From Phoronis australis (Eukaryota > Phoronida > Phoronidae), in contig NMRA01000071.1 in the NCBI GenBank assembly GCA_002633005.1, positions 812,449-876,448 of the forward strand: 64,000 nucleotides of DNA, read 5' to 3'. Below the pieces are notes generated by a model. The model ran no database searches, had not been told where the DNA came from, and saw only the letters and a program-made list of their open reading frames with translations. This document shows positions 46,863-58,600 of this stretch, piece after piece (positions within the stretch are counted from its first letter, which is position 1; every line of letters begins with the position of its first letter). A program made the position numbers and the translations under genes.

Positions 46863-47704
46863 TGGAGTGGCCTGAGCGGCTGCACGGCTGTTAATCCACT
46901 GCGAGCGTGTTATTTTTTTTCGTTTTTTTCAAGAGAAACCACTAAGAACGCGCAAATTTATCATCTTCGTGTCACTCGATGCAAATATATTATATCCAGG
47001 AGACGTGCCGATCACTCGGGACGTAGGCCTACTTTCGTGGTGCCCCAATAAGCCTTTTCATGGAGTGTTGAACAATGACCCCGGGTGATTTTTAATGGGG
47101 TCTAAATTTTATGTGAACTACTGTGAAGATGACCTCATTGGTCATATAAATGAATGACAGGTTTTTGGAGTTCATAGTAGGGCGTTCTCCCGTTCAGTAC
47201 AGAGGTTGTGAGCGTGTGATAACATCTAGCTCCTTTGTTAAATGCCGAGCATAGTCTTTTGTCTGGGAGGACACCACTAGATGCAGACAAATTATCTGCC
47301 AGGCTTATAACCTATCACATGTGACCACAGTCAAACCCAGTACGTTGGCACGTTCGGACATAATAGACTGTCTTAACTTCAATTGTAGTTGGGCGATTTC
47401 GGTGATTCAAAAACTATAAGCTTGATCAGTATTTGATGGGCAATTCATAAAAGTCATTGCTTTATGTTCAAACATTTTATAACTTAACTTATTTTTAACA
47501 GCACAGCCCTGTGAAGATATAAGACTCTGTTCACGAGTGTTTTAACGTTTTGCAGATGTTCCACTGTTTATAAGTGCTCATGCTCACATGTCACGTGAGA
47601 GTTAGTCGAAATATAGAGTCGATATCTTTAAGAAGGGCGTTGTTATTATTTTGTTATCATGTTTCATCGTAAATCGTTTTTAAAAATAAGAATTTAGTTG
47701 TGCA

Positions 47705-47830
47705 CCATCGGCACATCGGAGATTAGACCAATTATCGAACAAAGAAAAGAGAGCTGACCCTCCAACCTAAATGCCAGAATGGACTTTATCAGTCGTCAGT
47801 GTAAGATATTGGCTATAGCGGTCATCCGCC
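47705..47830 (-). repeat. Dispersed repeat, copy B (inverted, partial)
   Basis: Its reverse complement matches copy C over CCAATATCTTACAC, CCATTCTGGCATTTA and CTAATCTCCGATG. Confidence 0.75.
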
Positions 47831-48149
47831 CAACTTAATTGTTGTGATATACAATTAAACAAGTTAGATTCAACGGGGGGACGCCGTAGTGTAAAAAGCA
47901 AAAACAGACTCCGTTCCTTTCCTGTTCACTCGCTCGGAATTGCCAACGTGCAAATATTCTTCTCTCACTGACGCACGATATTCCTCTCTCACGGATCTGA
48001 AGAGCCCCCGATCAAGCACCAGGCACTTTTAGGCGTTTTGTAGTATCCCCACACTGTGTAGTTGTGTGCTCACAAAGAGATCAGCCCCGCTCCTCACACA
48101 TTATTTCGAACCGTTCCTGTCCATCCCCGCCCTTAATCTGATACATTAC

Positions 48150-48655
48150 GGCGTTTTCCCGTTGCTCCCAACTTGTTCGATTCTATAGCCCACAACAAGT
48201 TGGGAAGATCCGATGACCCCTGTAGCCAATATCTTACACGACTGATTAACTCCATTCTGGCATTTATGGTTGGAGGGCCGGCTCTCTTTTGTTCGATACT
48301 TGCTCTAATCTCCGATGAGATCGTATCAGCTAGCCAAACTGGACTGTGCTGCTAAAAATGAAAGTTAAGTTATAACTTATTTGAACATAAATCAATAGCA
48401 TTTCTGAATTCCTTGTCAAATGCTGATCATGTTTAGTGTTTTCATCACCAAAATCGCCAAACTACAACAGAAGTTAAGACTATTTATTCTGCCAGGTTTC
48501 AGTAACCCTTTGAAGCCTGGGAGATAATTGGCCTGCTTGTTATACTGGACAAAAGACTGTGCTGGGCAGTTAACAAAAGAGCCAGATGTTATTGCACGTT
48601 CAGCACCCCTCAAGTCTGGAAAAAGTTGCTGAACGACAGAACGCCGTCATGTATA
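48150..48655 (+). repeat. Dispersed repeat, copy C
   Basis: Same order of blocks as copy A but with about 215 extra bases between AAAGTTAAGTT and GCCAGATGTTATT, either an insertion here or a deletion in A. No coding sequence; probably a non-autonomous element. Confidence 0.75.
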
Positions 48656-51220
48656 CGTACCGCGCGACCATCAGCCGAGAAATTTAGAATAAATTCTTCT
48701 CTCACCAGACGGTTGAATAATGACAGGACAGGTTTTCACGGACCTGGGGTCATTTTTTTCATGGCCTGAAAATTTTTCACATTAAATTTAGACCCTGTGA
48801 AAAAACTAACCGGGCTTTTGGGTGTATTTCCATTCGGTTTCGAGTGGGAAATTCTGTACTTTGGGTAAAGGTTGGATGCGCAATTTAGTCCTACAGGTTT
48901 GATATTTTGGTTACTATGCACTTTACTTTTAACGCAAGTTTCGTCACAAAACAGAGAGCTCGTAAGCAAGCACTGTAAATCTAAAAAAAAATCTAATATC
49001 AACTTCGACATAAGTACAGATTTTGCAGGGATTTGTTTGTTTTGATACAACAGAAAACATCTGATTTTGTAATACATATTTAGAAATGTGTTTTTAAAGC
49101 AGTATATATTTCAATTGTACTGATTTCGATGCCCCGGCTGGGGTGTAAGTTCGGGGATGTTATTTTTCAGTACAAGTAAAAGTACAAATCATTGTTATTA
49201 ATACTAAATGTTTACTTAAATATAATTAGCAAACAGCATCATCATTGGATAACTGCATATGGTAGTCAATAATTATCTTTTTAATTGATCTTATAAGGTC
49301 TCAATCACCAGGCAAGACTGATGTGGAAACAACGCACAGAGTCGCTCCGCTTAAACTATGGTGGCAGAACATAAAAAGCTAGTTGCAGCACCACTAAACC
49401 CCATGGCCGAACCAAAACACCCATGACTCAATGACATGACCAAAAAACTTAACTCTTTGGCTGCAAGCATAACACTGCGAGCCCCCCGATTTTCTAACTG
49501 ATGCCGTAGGGCTCCCAGTGCTTTTTCTATGTTGAGATCGCCGAGTCGAGCTTGTGTAGACTGGGTCGAGAGGGTTGTAGGTCGTGGGTCGAGGGGGTGG
49601 TGGGTCTAAGGGGTCCTGGGATGTAGGGGTCGAGAGGGTTTTTGAATAATCTGGCAGTCAATGGGCTGTGTGAAATTTTGGGGACTAACGGAGCTCAACA
49701 CACAGTAGTGCGATAGTCTTCATATAATGGGTAACTAACCAACTCTTCACGTTTACAGAGCTGAGTATTGGCTTGAAGTTGGCTGGCTGGCTAGAGTGCA
49801 CATTGCCCACAGTCACACCAGTGTAAACTGTTGATGCGGACTGGTTGCACCGGCAAATTTTCGTCTGAAGATCGCGAGGACTGAGTATCACTTTGTGTTG
49901 CCTCGGCTCAAACAGGTATCCCTGATGCCCCACATTTCACACTAAAATTTATTACGACAATATGAAGACCGCCACTTGACTGCACGCTTAAAATGGGACA
50001 CTGATTTTACCCCCAGCGTACGTCACGAGAAACAGCGCTCCAAGCGGGTGATTTTTTGAGTTTCGTTAGAGAATATAAGTTTACTTTTTGATGTTGAATT
50101 ATTTGCGAACATAACCAACAATTCATAGAAAACTATGCAAAAATTATTCAGAATAAAATACAGTTCCCTTTTAAGGCACCATTACTATACGTACATGCCC
50201 CGAAGTAACCTGTCAGTTCCAGCAAGTCCATTTAGCCCCGCACGAGATCCCTTGTCAGCGAGTCAGCAAGCCTCTCTTTCCCTGGGTTGCATATTATGTG
50301 ATATTAAGCAGCTTCACAGATATTCAGGTATGCCCTCAATTGTCCGGCAGGTTTTACGTTAACGCTGTTACCGTAAAGCATTTTATCCAAGGAATTGTAT
50401 AGAATGCAATAGTTCAGAAGTAGACGCATGAGCCTCACGTGTTGATGGTAATGAAATGGCATTGATGACAGCAACGACGATGACGACAATAACAATAACA
50501 AAAATAATAGTAAATTACTTATAAAATACAAAACTGTTACAGGAGTAACAGTAACAAAACCAATTTCATATTAATATTGATATTCATATAAACAAAGACA
50601 AATTCAGCAATACATGTAAGTGCATGTTCTTAATGCGACTTCAACGAAATCTCGATAACTGAGTTCCTAAGCCACCTTTGTCGGTCAACAAGGGAGTAAT
50701 CCTGCCGATCATGACAAGACGAGCGCCATACGAGAATTAATGAAGCCACCTGGGTGAGTATTGATGTGAACTCACCAACGGCATGACGAATCAGCTGCAT
50801 GAATTCCTGCCCAAGTTTGCCTCGATCAACGATTACGCGGTCGTAATTACGAGCGACACTTTCTCCGAACGGCACATCAATTCAATAACTTGAAGCCACC
50901 TTAGCGTCCCCTTAGTGTAAGATTACCTTAACTCGCACTGGAAAGTCGCCGTTATGTTATAACGTAATGTGGCCTCGAGGTCACCTTAGCACCACCCTAC
51001 ATGTATCTCTGACGTATGAGACGCGTACGTTCCGATCGAAAACTCAGAATTAAATGTACATTTTCTGTTCGTGTATTTACGCATAGGTAATTGTTCGTGT
51101 CCGCAGTGAATATCGTGTGGCTATGAAAAGCGCTTTCCACTCGGAGTGTCAGCAGACGTGGTGATCCAATCGCAGCTGCTTACCAGTCGATATTGTTTCC
51201 TTCCTTTCTGTGAGTACAGG
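48656..51220. other. Intergenic, no gene supported
   Basis: Includes a G-rich stretch with GGGTCGAG repeats at 49560-49640. An 81-codon - strand frame at 50630-50875 lacks splice or homology support. Confidence 0.5.
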
Positions 51221-51229
51221 TATATAAAA
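51221..51229 (+). promoter_or_regulatory. TATA box of the LRR-Ig gene
   Basis: TATATAAAA lies about 100 bases upstream of the LRR-Ig start codon, which would place transcription start near 51250 and give a 5' UTR of about 75 bases. Confidence 0.6.
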
Positions 51230-51326
51230 TGCCTATCAACCGCAAGTATTCTCTCACACATGCAGTAGTATCGCGTGGAATGAGTACGCTGTATGTCATC
51301 TCACGATGTATTGAAGACTTTTGCTT

Positions 51327-54107
51327 ATGTTGCTAATCTGCTTAGCCGTGCGAATTAGCGTTGCTTCCTCATCAGGATGCGAAAAACCTGTTACGGTATT
51401 GACCGGAAAGTTTATGGAAAAGTATTGGGGTAGAAGTTTCATCATTTTGGACAACTGTGGAATTCAGCAAATTGAACAAGGTGCATTCTCACCTGTGCGA
51501 GATCATACAGTAAGCCTAACTATTTCAATGAACAACTTGACCACTCTCGATGACGGATCCTTCGAGCAGTTAACAAACCTACAATTTTTTCGTCTGGACA
51601 GTAACGCCATCATGCGCCTCTCAGAGAGATCATTTGAAGGTCTTACTTCTCTACTCAGTCTGGATCTCAGAAATAACAGAATAAGTTTTATTCCAGATCA
51701 TGTCTTTTCTCCACTGCATTCTCTAAAATCCCTTGAAGTTCAGGCAAACAAGTTAAAAAGTCTACGCCGTGCACAGTTTAAAGGGTTAAGAGAGCTCCAC
51801 AGCTTGTCGCTAGCTTTTAATGAGTTGTCTCACGTCGAACAAGGCGCTTTTGAAGACTTGAGGGAGCTTGTTGATCTCGACCTGTCTCATAATGGTTTAC
51901 TTTCTATTCCGCCTGGTTTATGTCACGATTTACCGAGTCTGCGTTCACTGGGTCTGAGTAATAACCAAGTACGATCTCTTCATCGGTCGCCATTCCGGGA
52001 GTGCAATTCTTTAGTCATTCTGGCACTTGATGAGAATCGAATAGACGAATTACAACAAGACAGTCTGGTGGGTCTTGACGTCATGGAACGGCTTAGTATT
52101 GCAGGAAATGGCATGACGAAAATACATGACTCTGCCTTGAGTTCAGTAGTCAAGCTGAACGTTTTACTTCTAGGACGTAACAATTTTTTTAACTCATTGT
52201 CCAAATCAACGTTCGCGGCTGTCCGTCACCTTGAAGTATTATACTTACACTCGAGCAATATTTATGAGTTACCAGAAGGGATTTTCAAAAACCTTTCATC
52301 TCTGAACTTAATTGTTCTCAGTGAAAATAAGATGACAACCTTGACTGGAGGCATACTATACGGACTGTCAAGTTTAACTGACTTAATCGTCAGTAATAGC
52401 AGCTTATCATATGTGGACTTCAATACATTTCAGCAAACAGAGAATCTCAAAAAGCTGGATATTTCTTACAATAATTTAACAACAATGTTTCATGTTCCAG
52501 AAAGTTTAAGAGCTTTGGATATTCGCGGCAATACCTTGTCTTTTATACCACGTGACGCATTCTTCGATCGAACTTTGGATGTTTTAAGAATTGAGACGAG
52601 ACAGCCTGAGGTCTTCCCCCCTATACATGTGAGCTCAACTCTGGAGATCTTTCTACACACAATAAGCGACAACAGTACTTTTCAAAAGTCAATTTCTGCC
52701 CCGGTTATTCACATCTACTACCTTGGAAGGAGAGATGTTACTGTTGGTCGTACATTTCTAGAAAACATTCAAGGCTTGGATATGAACTTGAACGGGATGA
52801 AGATTCGACGGATAGAAAGTCACGCGTTTTCTCATCAAACTACGGTGTATTCTCTCAGTCTCAACTCGAATAGGCTAACAATAATTTTTGCAGCGATGTT
52901 TTTTGGACTTGGAAACCTCAAAAGAATTGATCTGTCCAAAAACAGCATACACCTGATAGAGTCTGGTACTCTGGAAGCCCTACCCAACCTTACGTCATTG
53001 GTTTTAAGCGATAATAAATTGAGAATTCTTGATCAACATATGCTGACGTCTAACTCTCTGACATTGGCCTTTTTTACATCCAACTTGATCGAACACGTGG
53101 AAGAGGCTGCTTTTCAAAGACTCCCAAACTTGGAGATGTTAAGTTTGCACAGCAATCGGTTGCTTTACATTGATTCAGCAATGTTCAAGAACGCTTCGCG
53201 TTCAATTCGTCAACTCAACCTGGGGCACAATATGATTCAGCAAATAGAACCCGGTGCCTTCAACAACCTCGTAAATCTCAAGCAATTGTCACTGACAAAC
53301 AACCGGTTAATGACCATCCAGACTAAGGTGTTTGGCAACTTGAAGAAACTTGTATCAATTCGACTTTCCCATAACGAAATTGAATTCATAGCCGAAAACG
53401 CGTTACCGCAAGCTATGCAAGTAGATATATCATACAACAAATTGCGATCGATTTCAATTTACAGTTTCCAGAAAACTGCCGGCACGACATCAACGAAACC
53501 GATGGAGCTTTTGTTCGCGGGAAACCCTCTCCACTGTAACTGCTTTCTACGGCCTCTTCAGGAACTTCTAAAGAACGGATCTCTGAAGTTTTTACGAAAC
53601 AGCAATCGAGTTTGTTCCACACCTGCCACTGTAACTATGCGGAATTTCACTTCTTCCAACCTAACTTGCCAGAAACCAGTTTTCACCAGCTTAGCAATAA
53701 TGAGGGAGGCCGAGGTTGCTACTATCGAGTGTGTGTTTTCCGGAGACCCTCCTCCCGAAGTTCATATTCAAAACTTGCCCAAACCAATCTTGAATGTTTC
53801 TAGTCATTCCTCCTATCCCTACAGTTCAATAAAAGTCGCCGTCAACGCACTTGATATGCAGCTGCCTCGCGTTAACGAGTATTTGTGTGAGGCAGAAAAC
53901 ACGATGGGTTATGCCGTCTTCAAAATGGGAAAGTCTCAGTCGTTTACCAAGAATGCAGAAGGCGTGAGATACATTGGCGAAGGAGTCGAAATTGCTCTCA
54001 TCGTCTGCGCAACTGGTTTTGTTGTTTCCTCCGTTGGCCTCGTTCTGGCTGTTGTTTACATCAAGCGGTTGATTATGAGGCGTGAGGTGAAAGAGAGTTC
54101 TACGTAA
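51327..54107 (+). CDS. Intronless leucine-rich repeat and immunoglobulin domain type I membrane protein
   Basis: The 926-residue protein has a signal peptide (MLLICLAVRISVA), about 25 LRRs of the xxLxxLxLxxN type from residue 40 to 715, an LRRCT cap (NPLHCNC, then two further Cys, about 732-781), one Ig-like domain (Cys at about 802 and 854), a transmembrane helix (about 887-912) and a basic cytoplasmic tail of some 16 residues without a TIR domain. It fits the LRR-Ig class of adhesion or pattern-recognition proteins (LRIG/AMIGO-like architecture), but no orthologue is recognised. LRR spacing breaks at about 425-480, a probable insertion or island in the solenoid. The ATG at 51327 was chosen because the frame begins there with a good signal peptide; the two codons before it (TTG CTT) are not a start. 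With so short a tail, signalling would need a partner; this is inference. Confidence 0.92.
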   Translation: MLLICLAVRISVASSSGCEKPVTVLTGKFMEKYWGRSFIILDNCGIQQIEQGAFSPVRDHTVSLTISMNNLTTLDDGSFEQLTNLQFFRLDSNAIMRLSERSFEGLTSLLSLDLRNNRISFIPDHVFSPLHSLKSLEVQANKLKSLRRAQFKGLRELHSLSLAFNELSHVEQGAFEDLRELVDLDLSHNGLLSIPPGLCHDLPSLRSLGLSNNQVRSLHRSPFRECNSLVILALDENRIDELQQDSLVGLDVMERLSIAGNGMTKIHDSALSSVVKLNVLLLGRNNFFNSLSKSTFAAVRHLEVLYLHSSNIYELPEGIFKNLSSLNLIVLSENKMTTLTGGILYGLSSLTDLIVSNSSLSYVDFNTFQQTENLKKLDISYNNLTTMFHVPESLRALDIRGNTLSFIPRDAFFDRTLDVLRIETRQPEVFPPIHVSSTLEIFLHTISDNSTFQKSISAPVIHIYYLGRRDVTVGRTFLENIQGLDMNLNGMKIRRIESHAFSHQTTVYSLSLNSNRLTIIFAAMFFGLGNLKRIDLSKNSIHLIESGTLEALPNLTSLVLSDNKLRILDQHMLTSNSLTLAFFTSNLIEHVEEAAFQRLPNLEMLSLHSNRLLYIDSAMFKNASRSIRQLNLGHNMIQQIEPGAFNNLVNLKQLSLTNNRLMTIQTKVFGNLKKLVSIRLSHNEIEFIAENALPQAMQVDISYNKLRSISIYSFQKTAGTTSTKPMELLFAGNPLHCNCFLRPLQELLKNGSLKFLRNSNRVCSTPATVTMRNFTSSNLTCQKPVFTSLAIMREAEVATIECVFSGDPPPEVHIQNLPKPILNVSSHSSYPYSSIKVAVNALDMQLPRVNEYLCEAENTMGYAVFKMGKSQSFTKNAEGVRYIGEGVEIALIVCATGFVVSSVGLVLAVVYIKRLIMRREVKESST

Positions 54108-55211
54108 TGACGAAAACAGCTATATAGGCCTACGGATTGACACTTCACTTGTCAGTCAGTTTTAATGCCGATGTAAAAATTTCACTCAAAATGTAACTGA
54201 TATCACTAATTTAAAAATGTTTATATAGTAGCTTAACTAAGATAAGAAATTATAGCCGTTGACTTGAAGTTGTGAACTGGTTATGTGCTAATCAAGTCGT
54301 CCAAGCATTATAAGGTTATCCTCACAGATAGTCGTTGGCAATTTTGCTTCAGACCCTTGAGACGTAACCATTCAGGCGAGAATGAGCGTTATAGGCCCAA
54401 CCAACATAATGCTTAGTGCTTACAACAACCTCGAATACGACCATATGTTTTGATGATATGTGCGATTCGGAGTGGTCTCGAAAAGTGTCCATATTGCCGG
54501 AGACTACTATTATGAAAAGTTGCTCGTGCCGACGACGCAGTAATAACAATCTGACAGACAATATTTCAGTTCTTGTGTTTCAAAAAGACCCTAAGATCGC
54601 TCAGAAATGGCACACGTTGGGGCTTCGGACAATGGTATGGCAGTACCCGGTGGATGAAGTGGTCAGTTCAGAGGTCACGGTGGGCTCACGGCAGCTCATT
54701 TCTAAAATATCGTGCTTCGACCCGTCGCAGGAACGGAGATTTGATAAAGGTTTCGTCAACATGTAAGCTCGTTTGATGAACAAAACAGATCATTGTGATG
54801 TACCATTGCTGAATGTGTTGTCAGACACATTTTGAGTGATCCTTAGTTTCTGTCCGACCGTCAGCACAGCAGAGTAATCTTGTAACAGGCAAGACAGAAA
54901 CCAGTATCATTTACTAGAAATAAATTCCAATTGGCACTGCAATAATTAGACATGACAGTTCATGATAAACGCAGTCGGCATGCAAAGAAATGAAATCAAT
55001 ATTGCCGCTATTCGCGACTGGGATTTGGTAGTCAGAGTATTAGAGCGATTATAGATTTAGCAGTTCGTGACATATACATATTACTCGACACTAAAGTGGC
55101 TAGAAAATTAAACAGTAATTTAATAAAAGACTAGAAATGTAGAAATGCCATCTCTGAAATCATTATTCTACAGGCTGAGTATCGGACACGGCTTGACGAT
55201 ATGTCGCGGTC
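54108..55211. other. LRR-Ig 3' flank
   Basis: A + strand frame at 54416-54766 has no ATG start and no recognised domain. No other feature seen. Confidence 0.5.
54919..54924 (+). terminator. Possible poly(A) signal of the LRR-Ig gene
   Basis: AATAAA about 810 bases after the stop. It is the first canonical hexamer I saw downstream on the + strand. Confidence 0.3.
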
Positions 55212-55346
55212 TCACTCATTATCCGTTTCACCCGTGTGGCCTGAGTCACGGTCGTCTTCGCCCCCATCTCCATACCTGTATTCATAATAATCGTCAAGCT
55301 CGCTTTCTAAGTCTTCGTAACTTACAAAATGACTACTATCCGCCAT
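55212..55346 (-). CDS. Short acidic ORF, possible first exon
   Basis: A 44-residue ATG-to-TGA frame, MADSSHFVSYEDLESELDD followed by a Tyr/Asp/Glu-rich tail. The composition is far from random, and a GTGAAA that could serve as donor occurs near its end. It lies just downstream of the reverse-transcriptase relic. Function is unknown; it could be a 5' exon of a gene running left, part of an element, or chance. Confidence 0.3.
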   Translation of the reverse strand: MADSSHFVSYEDLESELDDYYEYRYGDGGEDDRDSGHTGETDNE

Positions 55347-55372
55347 TACGTATATGGTGACAACTGATCTGG

Positions 55373-55690
55373 TTAGGTTGTCAACGTAGGGTTCTTTTCA
55401 CGGATGCAAGTGTCCAAGAAAAGTAGGTGACCGTACTTGACGTTATGATCAAGGTTGTTAATGTGATCGTTGAATTCTTCAACAAAACATTCCTTCTTAT
55501 GTACAAAGGTGTCATCCACGTATCGGTACGAAAGAAGAAGTGTGTGAGGGGCCTCCTCAAACCTTGAGAGCTTGAACGTGTCCATGCATGTGTACAGATT
55601 GGTTATTATGGGTCTGATAGGTGAGCCCATCGTTGCACCAAGTTCTTGTCAGTAAAACACATCTTTGTACACCAAGTATGCGGTGCTGAG
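55373..55690 (-). mobile_element. Decayed Penelope-like element, reverse-transcriptase fragment
   Basis: The - strand reads QELGATMGSPIRPIITNLY, RYVDDTFV (catalytic YVDD) and LLFLDTCI, the order seen in Penelope-like reverse transcriptases. An in-frame stop precedes QELGAT and the frame ends after LDTCIREKNPTLTT, so this is a relic. Confidence 0.75.
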
Positions 55691-55699
55691 CTGCAAGCT

Positions 55700-58600
55700 G
55701 GGTTGGTCCTTGCCCATGGTGGTATAGGAAGCCCATGATTGGTCACGACGCTTGAAACCATAGGTGTGCATGGTATGTTTACTTCATGAATCTTAAGATT
55801 CTACAACATCTCCTATCCCCCTTAGAGGCGGGGGAAGGCCTCACAAAATGCCGTCTACAACTCCCTAGTTTCACGTGACGGCCAGTCGGTGTCTCACCTG
55901 GCTTCCAAGCGACGGGGAAAGGCGGGAAGTTTAGTCCTACATCAGTCAGCACTGAAGAAGGGCCCGGGTAGGTCCCAAAACTTTGCGATCCAAAGGTTCA
56001 CCATACTCCGAATCTATAATTTTCCATCACTCATCATAAGAATGATTCTAAATATCAAAACTGTTCTCTGTTAGTCCATTTGAATGATAACCCATGTACA
56101 CGCTGAGACTGGACTTAGTCTGTTTAAACCGATGTGGGTAAAAATGGCCAAGTAGAATCTGACACAAAAATGACATTACAACTTCACTCTTCCTTGAGCT
56201 AACTAAATTTGTTAACAGTGATAAAAAGACCAACAGTCTATCTTTATTCTGTGACTACATTTATGGAGCAATAGGATGCATCGCTTTCAGGCTCATGAAA
56301 TAGAGTCTCACCTATTGGACAATTTCTCTGTCAATTTTTCAATCAGCTGCTCTTCTTCCAAAAGGATGTGTACAGTCCACAAAAGGATGTGTACAGTCCA
56401 CTAAAGGATGTGTACAGCCCCACAAAATGATGTGTACAGTCCGCACAAAGTTATCGGAGTTACAGTAGTTCATAGCATTTACTGTATTATTATGGGCAAA
56501 ATGAATTTCTGCAAAAATGTTACACCAGAAAATATGTCGCTTAGCTCGTGGCGTGTTTGGGTGTCAGTTGCGCACTGTTTTCAACTCTACAACAGATTTC
56601 TCTATGCTACCGACGCATAGAATGACGCAAAACACGACGTTGGTTAATTTTTTTTCGCTTAAATGACTGTAACCGTTACTGCGAGACGGTTAACTTTCAG
56701 ATTTGCATGCCCCTACCGGTCATTAACTCTACATATTGAGATAAGCCTCGGGACGAGCTGACAAGCAGAACCAACCCAGCCCGTGCGAAATTTCAAGGTC
56801 TATGCGAAGTTAATACAGCGATACCTATAACCCTTACCAGGACTCTTTTGAGACTTTTTATGAATGAAACATTAAAAGAAACGAAAATACTTTGTTCTTG
56901 TTTTTATCTGAATTGACACAAGCCTATCTTAATTTTACATAGCACTGTGGAATCAGGACCTTCCGTTTTTATCGTAAGGTTGTTTTTTACAATCTGAGAC
57001 AGGTGACGGTCCCGAACGGGACTTTATGTCATTTTGATTGCAATCAGCCCATGCAATGATTTTTTTGTATTAGGTTAACATCATCGATTATTACCAAAAA
57101 ATATTAATTGTTGGAACTGAAAATGTTTCCACATTTCATTCACGTTTTCCTGTCTATTGTGGTAAACTGAAAGACTTTTAAAATTAATCAAATGTCTGAT
57201 GTCAGTGTAAGTCAAAGTCACAAGCAGACAAAATGATTTTTTTCCAAATTATCTTGTCAAAAGACTTTTCGAATGAAAAATTGTAATGTCATTAAAAATA
57301 CAATCTAAGACATTTCTATTAGTATTATTCAATTAAAAATTACTAAAATATCTTTTCAGTAACTGAAGAAATACAGTCATCAAATTCGTTGCGTTCATTT
57401 CAACGCCTTCTCTTTTCCAGACTGAACACTTTATTTGACGCAAATTTGTTTTTAACCATGTAAATTCATCGTTTTTGTCTTTAAGTTATTGTTTCTCCAT
57501 AATTCTACCCGTATTTTCTAATTTAAATTTTGGATACATCATTTTATAGCAAAACGAGGCTTTAACAATTTCGGACCTCATATTATCACTGAATACCTTT
57601 TCCAAACCTCAACAAAATTGCGCAGCACGAAAACAGATTGAGATTCTGAGCTGTTACGTATGCTAAAGCGGAACAACTTCGCGGTTAGCAATTTCCTGAC
57701 GATCGATAAAGTGCGGAATAGGTGCTCAAGCTGCCACAACTTCCTGTCAAAAGGTATCAAACTGTAGAGCACCTCTCGTGTGATCTAATTGGACATGTTA
57801 TTGAAGGAAATGTAGCTCTTAAATCCATCTCGTGCCTCACGACGAAGCATATCCACCCTAAACACATTCCGTCACAGCCGTTGTGCTTTGTGCACGACAT
57901 TTAAAGATAAAACTTACATTTTACGCTGCAGTTATGCGATGTAGTCAACATAGTTTTTTCTGATTTATTTCATTCTTTGGAAATGTTTGATAATCGGCAC
58001 AGAGTTACGGTATTTGTTGACACCAGAAAATGATGTAATTCCTTTTTTCTCATCACAAAACTCTTTCATTAATAACAAAGGGGCGTTGGAGAGGGGTGTT
58101 GTCGCACCCGGCAATATTATCGCCCCTATGTGTCGAGTTTGGCGATATGTGCTGTCATATTGTGAAGGCATATATTAATGTGTCGCTCCCTAAACGCATT
58201 TACCTTTCGCTGCATTGCTTGAGCGTGCACTTCCATGCATGGAGCATTACGCGGTACTGCGTGTAAGGCGCAATTAATGAAGCAATGGGTGAATTCAAAC
58301 TTTAACGAGGAACTATCCCAGTAGATGATTACGCCAGTTCAACATGTCTCCCTTGCAGGAATCGGGTGTTCACACATTTTACAATCGGACCGGACCAAAC
58401 AAAGTACAAATGAAACCAAAACAACGGAGCTAGAATTAACTTCAAATCCCAGGTTTGAATAACAGTTAGTGTAAAGTCTCACAGCGTCCAACCTGGCGAG
58501 TTTCTTGGCTCAAAACAATAGAATTCTAAATCCGAAAATTTGCGTTGGGTTGTCTCGGTACTTTCAACTACCTTTTGAGCTGACTGATTGGTTTGTTCTA

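Noticed and set aside
50630-50875. An 81-codon - strand frame
   Set aside because: Looks moderately protein-like, but no neighbouring exon, start or homology supports it.
51321-51326. Starting the LRR-Ig protein two codons earlier
   Set aside because: That codon is TTG; ATG at 51327 gives a normal signal peptide.
54416-54766. A 116-codon + strand frame downstream of the LRR-Ig gene
   Set aside because: It begins at GTG, is in a different frame from the LRR gene, and shows no domain or splice site.
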